From Neopararhizobium haloflavum (GTDB lineage: Bacteria; Pseudomonadota; Alphaproteobacteria; Rhizobiales; Rhizobiaceae), in contig NZ_NWUC01000012.1 of assembly GCF_002750855.1 (NCBI RefSeq), positions 1 through 63,630 on the forward strand: a stretch of DNA of 63,630 bases, given 5' to 3'. The notes below the pieces were generated by a model. The model searched no databases and was not told where the DNA came from. It was given only the letters and a program-made list of their open reading frames with translations. Positions 58,855 to 63,630 of the stretch are shown here, piece by piece; position 1 is the stretch's first letter, and the number at the start of each line of letters is the position of its first letter. The position numbers and the translations under genes were made by a program.

Positions 58855-59301
58855 ATGTCGGCTACATTTTGGGAAAGCGTAATTGCGAGCCTCACTGCCG
58901 CTGCGTTAGGTGGAGCATTTGTTTATCTGTGGCGAGCCCGCAAATCCTTCCGTGTACCCAGAATCAAGCCGTTAAAAAGCTTGGATCATCGCATCTTGGA
59001 AGCCCGTAAGGCGCTCAATGGTAGAACTTTATCTGAGTACCGCGCCCACGTATCGCTGGGAGCCTTCGGCCTGGTACTGATAACAATCGGGGCTTTCTTT
59101 TACCTGCAACTGATGGCCCGCCTGTCTGGCTATTTCGGCCTTAGCTGGACAGTGATTTACGACATAGGTTCGTATCTCGTTGTCATCTGGGGCTGCGCAT
59201 TGAGCTTATCGCTTATAGTGCGTGTGGCCCGAGTCTATGAAACCCATACTGAGTATCGCTCTCGACGCGATGCTCGAAAGCCATTGAGTAAAGCGGATTA
59301 G
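58855..59301 (+). CDS. Membrane protein, unknown
   Basis: A 148-residue protein with three hydrophobic segments (SVIASLTAAALGGAFVYLW; VSLGAFGLVLITIGAFFYL; YLVVIWGCALSLSLIVRV) and basic loops. The gene is AT-richer than the backbone. No strong ribosome site except AGGGG. No family recognised; last gene of the low-GC accessory block. Confidence 0.6.
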   Translation: MSATFWESVIASLTAAALGGAFVYLWRARKSFRVPRIKPLKSLDHRILEARKALNGRTLSEYRAHVSLGAFGLVLITIGAFFYLQLMARLSGYFGLSWTVIYDIGSYLVVIWGCALSLSLIVRVARVYETHTEYRSRRDARKPLSKAD

Positions 59302-59377
59302 AGCCAAACAGTCCGGCAAGATATTAGGATGTCGCAGGTTTCGGGATTTTCACGACACAGCACTGGCTCGGGAGAGC

Positions 59378-59875
59378 CTAACCACAACAGGCCGGCACAC
59401 CCTCCGGCTGAGCGCGGTGCCTAGGCTTGCATATTGCCGGGCGCGGAGTGAGCCGCACAATCGCCTGATCGGTCTCAAACTCGATGCCGGCCACGTCGTA
59501 GATCTGCATCGGCTCACCGGGTCGGCTGACTTCCCATGTCAGCCGAGCGTCTAGGTCGAGTTGAATCTTGCTGCCGACTTGGCCCAAGATCGACCGAAAT
59601 TTTGCGACGGTCATGGGAGCGCTACCTTGGGTCAACGGTATGTCCTCCACCTGCAAAATCGCTTCCCGCCACGCATCTGGATTGCCGCCGCAATCAAGCG
59701 TGACGAAGGAACCGGCTTTTACCTCCGTAATGTGATAGCCGGATTGAACCTGCCGTCCGTCGCCATAGGCAAGGACCAGCGCCTTATCGGCATGGGCTTC
59801 CAAAAGCGCGAGGATCGGCCCAAGTGAGGCGTCATCAGGAAATTCCGTGATTATGGGGCTGGCATCATCGATCAT
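59378..59875 (-). CDS. DUF6428-type protein, divergent from the ars operon
   Basis: A 165-residue acidic protein. I recognise it as the DUF6428 family known only from arsenic loci: LVLAYGDGRQVQSGYHITEVK, then VTLDCGGNPDAWREAILQ and a C-terminal tail ending PEGVPACCG. The paired cysteines at the end and Cys in TLDCGG could bind As(III). It shares the promoter region and ArsR operator with the divergent arsR. Function not established. Confidence 0.8.
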   Translation of the reverse strand: MIDDASPIITEFPDDASLGPILALLEAHADKALVLAYGDGRQVQSGYHITEVKAGSFVTLDCGGNPDAWREAILQVEDIPLTQGSAPMTVAKFRSILGQVGSKIQLDLDARLTWEVSRPGEPMQIYDVAGIEFETDQAIVRLTPRPAICKPRHRAQPEGVPACCG

Positions 59876-59893
59876 GTCGGTGTATCCATTAAT

Positions 59894-59915
59894 TCAATAA
59901 CTATTGAGATATTGA
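59894..59915. promoter_or_regulatory. ArsR operator between DUF6428 gene and arsR
   Basis: TCAATA-AC-TATTGA is a perfect 14-bp palindrome (59894-59907), followed by a third half-site TATTGA (59910-59915). Such TCAAT/ATTGA repeats are the usual ArsR targets. The 47-base gap between the two divergent starts leaves room for only one regulated region, so both directions should respond to arsenic. Confidence 0.8.
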
Positions 59916-59922
59916 GGCGACA

Positions 59923-60285
59923 ATGGATGAAAAGCAAGCCCTCTCAGCGTTTGCGGCGCTTTCCCAGGAAACCCGGCTGCGCATCGTGCGCCTGTTGGTG
60001 ACGGCCGGGCCGGAAGGAATGCCGGCCGGTGCGATCGGGGAAGCGATGGACGGCGCATCCTCGTCACGCATGTCCTTTCACCTGAGCCATCTTGAGCAAT
60101 CCGGCCTTATCGCGTCGCGCCGAGATGGCCGTTCGATCATCTACAGCGCTGCCTATCCGGCGCTGTCTGGCTTGGTCGAATTTCTCATGCGCGACTGCTG
60201 CCAGGGGCATCCCGAAGTCTGCACCCCGGCTGTTGCCGCACTCGCCGCCTGTTGTGTTCCCGCCAAGGACAACGCCCATGCCTGA
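59923..60285 (+). CDS. arsR: Arsenic-responsive repressor ArsR
   Basis: A 120-residue winged-helix repressor: FAALSQETRLRIVRLLV at the start, SSSRMSFHLSHLEQSGLIAS recognition helix and GRSIIY wing. Cysteines lie at the C-terminus (DCCQGHPEVC, ACCVP), the arrangement of the ArsR type where As(III) is bound near the dimer C-terminal helix, not in the ELCVCDL type. It overlaps the next gene by eight bases. Confidence 0.92.
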   Translation: MDEKQALSAFAALSQETRLRIVRLLVTAGPEGMPAGAIGEAMDGASSSRMSFHLSHLEQSGLIASRRDGRSIIYSAAYPALSGLVEFLMRDCCQGHPEVCTPAVAALAACCVPAKDNAHA

Positions 60286-60820
60286 TAACACCACGCCTGA
60301 ACGCATTTTCAATGTCCTGTTTCTTTGCACCGGTAACTCGGCTCGCTCGATCCTGGCAGAAAGCATCTTGAACAAGGACGGCGCGGGCCGCTTCCGTGCC
60401 CATTCGGCTGGAAGCCAGCCCAAGGGAACGATCAATCCACTCGCTACCAAGACCCTGGCCAACTTCGACTATCCCACCGACGGGTTGCGCTCGAAGGCAT
60501 GGGACGAATTCGCCGGAACTGACACCCCGGTCATGGATTTCGTATTCACCGTCTGTGACAACGCGGCCGGCGAAGCCTGTCCGGTCTGGCCGGGCCAGCC
60601 GATGACGGCGCATTGGGGGATCGAAGACCCCGCCGCCGTCGAGGGCACTGATATCGAGCGCCAGACGGCTTTCGTGACCGCGTTCCGCTATCTGAAGAAC
60701 CGCATCGCGATCTTTACCGCGCTCCCCTTCACCAGCCTCGACAAATCCTCCCTTCGCACCCGACTGGTCGAGATCGGCCAGAGTGAAGGGGCGACGTCGC
60801 CCCGCGACAGCGCGGCGTGA
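60278..60820 (+). CDS. arsC: Arsenate reductase, low-molecular-weight phosphatase type
   Basis: A 180-residue enzyme of the thioredoxin-linked ArsC/LMW-PTP class. The P-loop is FLCTGNSARSILAE (catalytic Cys in CTGNSARS) and the general acid region is VFTVCDNAAGEACPVWPG, which supplies the second and third cysteines. It reduces As(V) to As(III) for export by Acr3. Start at 60278 is inside the arsR end. Confidence 0.92.
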   Translation: MPDNTTPERIFNVLFLCTGNSARSILAESILNKDGAGRFRAHSAGSQPKGTINPLATKTLANFDYPTDGLRSKAWDEFAGTDTPVMDFVFTVCDNAAGEACPVWPGQPMTAHWGIEDPAAVEGTDIERQTAFVTAFRYLKNRIAIFTALPFTSLDKSSLRTRLVEIGQSEGATSPRDSAA

Positions 60821-60827
60821 GGCAGCA

Positions 60828-61253
60828 ATGGATATCATCATCTACCACAACCCCGATTGCGGCACCTCGCGCAACACGCTCGGCCTGATCCGCAATTCCG
60901 GCGTCGAGCCGCATGTGATCGAATACCTCAAATGCCCGCCGTCTCGCGCGCTGCTCGTCCAGCTCATCGCGCGCATGGGCATTTCCGTGCGTGACCTCAT
61001 CCGTGAGAAGGGCACGCCCTACGCAGAGCTTGGCCTGGACGATCCGAGCCTAAGCGACGAACGCCTGGTCGACGCGATGATGGAACACCCCATCCTCATC
61101 AATCGTCCGATCGTCGTCAGCCCCCAGGGCGTGCGGCTCTGCCGCCCTTCGGAAGCCGTACTCGATCTCTTGCCCCCGCAACGGGGCGCGTTCGCGAAGG
61201 AAGATGGCGAGCGCATCATCGATGAGCACGGGCGGCGCATTGCTTCTGCCTGA
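60828..61253 (+). CDS. arsC: Arsenate reductase, glutaredoxin-linked (Spx/ArsC fold)
   Basis: A 141-residue enzyme, exactly the usual length. Active site YHNPDCGTSRNTL (Cys11) with the arsenate-binding arginines in RDLIREKGTPYAELGL, RPIVVSPQGVRLCRP. It uses glutathione and glutaredoxin. The operon thus carries two unrelated arsenate reductases with different electron donors. It starts seven bases after the previous stop. Confidence 0.94.
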   Translation: MDIIIYHNPDCGTSRNTLGLIRNSGVEPHVIEYLKCPPSRALLVQLIARMGISVRDLIREKGTPYAELGLDDPSLSDERLVDAMMEHPILINRPIVVSPQGVRLCRPSEAVLDLLPPQRGAFAKEDGERIIDEHGRRIASA

Positions 61254-61289
61254 CTTCAGCATCCGCAAGCCCGCAATTGGAGAATACTC

Positions 61290-62378
61290 ATGGCTTCCCT
61301 CAAGCCAGCGTCCCGCCTTGGTTTCCTCGACCGCTATCTGACCGTGTGGATTTTCGCCGCAATGGCGCTTGGTGTTGTGCTCGGCACAATATTCACCGGC
61401 CTGCCGGATGCTCTTAATGCCATGTCGGTCGGCACGACCAACATACCGATCGCCATCGGCCTGATCCTGATGATGTATCCGCCGCTCGCCAAAGTCCGCT
61501 ACGAGGAATTGCATCAAGTCTTTTCCGACAAGCGGGTGCTGATCCTCTCGCTGGTGCAGAACTGGATCATCGGCCCGACGCTGATGTTCGCCCTGGCCGT
61601 GATCTTCCTGCGCGACCACCCGGAATACATGACGGGGCTGATCCTGATCGGGCTCGCCCGCTGTATCGCCATGGTGCTGGTCTGGAACCAGCTCGCGCGC
61701 GGCGACAACCAGTATGTCGCCGGTCTGGTCGCCTTCAACTCGATCTTCCAGATTTTGTTCTTCTCCACCTATGCGTGGTTCTTCCTAAACGTCCTGCCGC
61801 CTCTCTTTGGCCTTGAGGGCAGCGTGATCGACGTAGGCTTCTGGACCATCACCGAGGCGGTTCTGATCTATCTCGGCATCCCATTCCTTGCCGGATACCT
61901 GACGCGCCGCATCCTCGTCGCCCGCAATGGTGGGGATTGGTATGAGCGAGAATTTCTGCCGCGCATCAGCCCGATAACATTGGCCGCGCTGCTGTTCACC
62001 ATTGTCGCCATGTTTAGCCTCAAAGGCGCGGATGTCGTGGCGCTGCCATTCGATGCGCTGCGTATAGCGATCCCGCTGGCGCTCTATTTCATCATCCAGT
62101 TCCTCATTAGCTTTGCCATGGGTCGGCTGATCGAGGCGGACTATCCGCGAACCACGGCGATCGCCTTCACGGCGGCGGGCAACAATTTCGAGCTGGCCAT
62201 CGCGGTCGCCATTGCGGCGTTCGGCCTCGCTTCGCCGGTGGCCTTTGCCGCCGTGATAGGGCCTCTCGTGGAGGTGCCGGCGCTGATCCTGCTCGTCCAT
62301 GTGTCTCTTAGGCTCGGCGCAAGATGGTTTCCCGAAACCACGACACCTGTTGGCATACAGGCCGAGGCCAAGCCGTGA
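61290..62378 (+). CDS. acr3: Arsenite exporter Acr3
   Basis: A 362-residue, ten-helix membrane carrier. Family signature: [48 protein letters not shown] (the conserved cysteine in helix 4 that binds As(III)) and [20 protein letters not shown]. It exports As(III) against the proton gradient. GGAG-type site upstream; overlaps arsH by four bases. Confidence 0.95.
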   Translation: MASLKPASRLGFLDRYLTVWIFAAMALGVVLGTIFTGLPDALNAMSVGTTNIPIAIGLILMMYPPLAKVRYEELHQVFSDKRVLILSLVQNWIIGPTLMFALAVIFLRDHPEYMTGLILIGLARCIAMVLVWNQLARGDNQYVAGLVAFNSIFQILFFSTYAWFFLNVLPPLFGLEGSVIDVGFWTITEAVLIYLGIPFLAGYLTRRILVARNGGDWYEREFLPRISPITLAALLFTIVAMFSLKGADVVALPFDALRIAIPLALYFIIQFLISFAMGRLIEADYPRTTAIAFTAAGNNFELAIAVAIAAFGLASPVAFAAVIGPLVEVPALILLVHVSLRLGARWFPETTTPVGIQAEAKP

Positions 62379-63091
62379 CGATAGAAAACCTTCCCAACGT
62401 GGTTCGCGCGGCGCTCGACAATCCAACGATCGAGCGCCTGCGAGCGACGCCCTCGGCTCATCCGCCGCGCATTCTCCTGCTATACGGCTCGTTGCGTGAA
62501 CGCTCCTACAGCAGGCTGCTCAGCCACGAAGCCGAACGGCTGCTTAACCATTTCGGGGCGGAAACCCGCGTGTTCGACCCGCACGGGCTGCCGCTGCCCG
62601 ATGGTGCGCCCGTCGATCATCCGAAAGTGCAGGAACTTCGAGAACTATCGCAATGGTCCGAAGGGCAGGTCTGGACCAGTCCCGAACGCCATGGCGCCAT
62701 GAGCGGAATCCTCAAGGCGCAAATCGACTGGATACCGCTCGCGGTCGGCGCGGTCCGCCCGACGCAAGGCCGCACATTGGCGGTGATGCAGGTTTCCGGG
62801 GGCTCGCAGAGCTTCAACGCCGTCAACCAACTTCGGGTGCTCGGTCGCTGGATGCGGATGATCACCATCCCCAACCAGTCCTCTGTCGCCAAAGCATATC
62901 AGGAGTTCGACGAAGCGGGCCGGATGAAGCCATCATCCTATTACGATCGGGTGGTCGATGTGATGGAGGAACTGGTGAAGTTCACACTCCTGACCCGCGA
63001 TGTCGCTCCCTACCTCACCGATCGCTACAGCGAACGCAAGGAAACGGCCGATAAGCTGGAAGAGCGCATGGCGCTCAAGAGCGTCCGGTGA
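62375..63091 (+). CDS. arsH: Organoarsenical oxidase ArsH
   Basis: A 238-residue NADPH-dependent FMN flavoprotein. FMN site [22 protein letters not shown], then [34 protein letters not shown] and [18 protein letters not shown] are hallmark blocks. ArsH oxidises trivalent methyl- and aromatic arsenicals and can act as quinone reductase. GTG at 62375 overlaps the acr3 stop (GTGA). Confidence 0.95.
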   Translation: MTIENLPNVVRAALDNPTIERLRATPSAHPPRILLLYGSLRERSYSRLLSHEAERLLNHFGAETRVFDPHGLPLPDGAPVDHPKVQELRELSQWSEGQVWTSPERHGAMSGILKAQIDWIPLAVGAVRPTQGRTLAVMQVSGGSQSFNAVNQLRVLGRWMRMITIPNQSSVAKAYQEFDEAGRMKPSSYYDRVVDVMEELVKFTLLTRDVAPYLTDRYSERKETADKLEERMALKSVR

Positions 63092-63630
63092 CCACAAATT
63101 TGCCGGCGCAACCGGATTCCCCGGACGCGCGAAGATGGCCGGTCATCTCTGCGCTCGGCGTGGTGCAGATATTCACATGGGGCAGCTCCTACTACCTGCT
63201 GGCGGTTCTTGCAGCCCCGATCGCGGCCGACACAGGCTGGCCCCTTTCATGGATCGTCGGAGCTCTCTCTATTGGCCTACTTGCGGCCGGTATCGTGTCC
63301 CCGCACGTTGGTGACGCCATCGGCGAGTATGGCGGGCGGCCAGTTCTAGCTGTCGCCTGTCTCCTGCTCGCTGCCGGTCTCGTTATCCTGGCACTTTCGC
63401 CTTCGCTGTGGGTGTTCATCGTCGGATGGGTCGTGCTCGGTGTTGGCATGGGAGCCGGCCTCTATGACGCGGCGTTTGCCACGCTCGGCGGCTATTATGG
63501 ACGTTCGGCCCGATCCGCAATTACGACTCTGACCCTATGGGGCGGGTTTGCAAGCACGGTCTGCTGGCCGCTATCAGCCTTATTTCTCGAGCATTTAGGC
63601 TGGCGCGGGGCGTGTCTGACCTATGCTGGC
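63088..63630 (+). CDS. MFS transporter of the ars operon, N-terminal part (continues at 3-737)
   Basis: GTG at 63088 overlaps the arsH stop. The 181 codons in the window hold about five helices with [16 protein letters not shown] (MFS motif A) between helices 2 and 3 and [23 protein letters not shown]. Joined to the left edge through the 77-base overlap it encodes a 400-residue protein. Similar MFS genes after arsH are common in alphaproteobacteria; probable role is export of an arsenical. Confidence 0.87.
   Translation, partial: MTTNLPAQPDSPDARRWPVISALGVVQIFTWGSSYYLLAVLAAPIAADTGWPLSWIVGALSIGLLAAGIVSPHVGDAIGEYGGRPVLAVACLLLAAGLVILALSPSLWVFIVGWVVLGVGMGAGLYDAAFATLGGYYGRSARSAITTLTLWGGFASTVCWPLSALFLEHLGWRGACLTYAG
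63554..63630. repeat. Terminal direct repeat, right copy
   Basis: Identical to bases 1-77. See the left copy: it shows that the molecule is circular and that the true length is 63,553 bases. Confidence 0.95.

Noticed and set aside
1-63630. CRISPR array, tRNA or rRNA genes, quorum-sensing traR/traI genes
   Set aside because: No regularly spaced repeats, no tRNA-like cloverleafs and no LuxR/LuxI-type proteins were seen in any frame.

Overview
The window is best read as one complete circular conjugative plasmid from an alphaproteobacterium, most likely of the Hyphomicrobiales (Rhizobiales). The first 77 bases are repeated exactly as the last 77, and an MFS gene broken at the window edge joins in frame through that overlap, so the true circle should be 63,553 bp. 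Host range is inferred from the repABC replication genes, a Ti-type tra system (traA-F-B-H opposite traC-D-G), a Trb-type mating-pair system, RepC-type initiators, a GTTC-N7-GTTC SOS box and paired DUF736 genes.

Layout, in order. (1) Positions 1-4300: end of the arsenic operon's MFS gene, an unexplained cruciform-like element, a GC-rich SmvA/QacA-like efflux gene with its TetR regulator and a near-perfect operator, a (2Fe-2S) oxidoreductase gene cut off after 26 codons, and a serine resolvase with its res site. (2) 4.3-14 kb: DNA-transfer genes around a recognisable oriT. (3) 14-22.4 kb: a metal and thiol block. A long minus-strand operon runs cadA-type P-ATPase, CDF transporter, PCu(A)C chaperone, Sco, a 36-residue membrane peptide, CcdA, LspA, a flavoprotein and a 36-residue Cys-rich peptide. 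It is divergent from dsbB-dsbA and a MerR-type regulator, and three copies of one MerR-type dyad tie the block together. (4) 22.4-41 kb: plasmid maintenance on the minus strand. This holds DUF736, a Fic toxin with a C-terminal BID-like secretion domain plus small partner, ArdC-like antirestriction protein, repA-repB-repC with a counter-transcribed RNA, an orphan DNA methyltransferase, VapBC and RelE/Phd modules, a large ParB-like protein, a tandem winged-helix protein, a secreted nuclease, an Rrf2 regulator and a second repC with its own counter-transcribed RNA. (5) 41.8-51.5 kb: trbBCDEJKLFGHI, ended by a strong terminator. (6) 51.6-59.3 kb: a lipoprotein, a relaxase-like protein that has lost its metal-binding histidines, a second DUF736, SOS-controlled umuDC, several unknown genes, and a SRAP/DNA-ligase pair. 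(7) 59.4-63.6 kb: an arsenic operon (arsR, two types of arsC, acr3, arsH, MFS) divergent from a DUF6428 gene.

How it works together. Transfer genes and replication genes make a self-transmissible plasmid. Three toxin-antitoxin pairs, ArdC and a methyltransferase should help it establish and persist. The cargo gives arsenic resistance, divalent-metal export with periplasmic copper/thiol handling, biocide efflux, mutagenic repair and abasic-site/nick repair. Many backbone functions occur twice (RepC with ctRNA, ParB family, DUF736, SNase, MobA/MobL, long leaders), which suggests fusion of two plasmid backbones.

Most worth a second look: two families of long non-coding leaders whose stems are kept by compensatory changes (23.9, 26.8 and 53.0 kb; and 32.8-33.1 with 37.2-37.5 kb), the Fic-BID protein as a possible conjugation-delivered toxin, the Cys-rich peptide at the end of the metal operon, and the doubled RepC/ctRNA control units.
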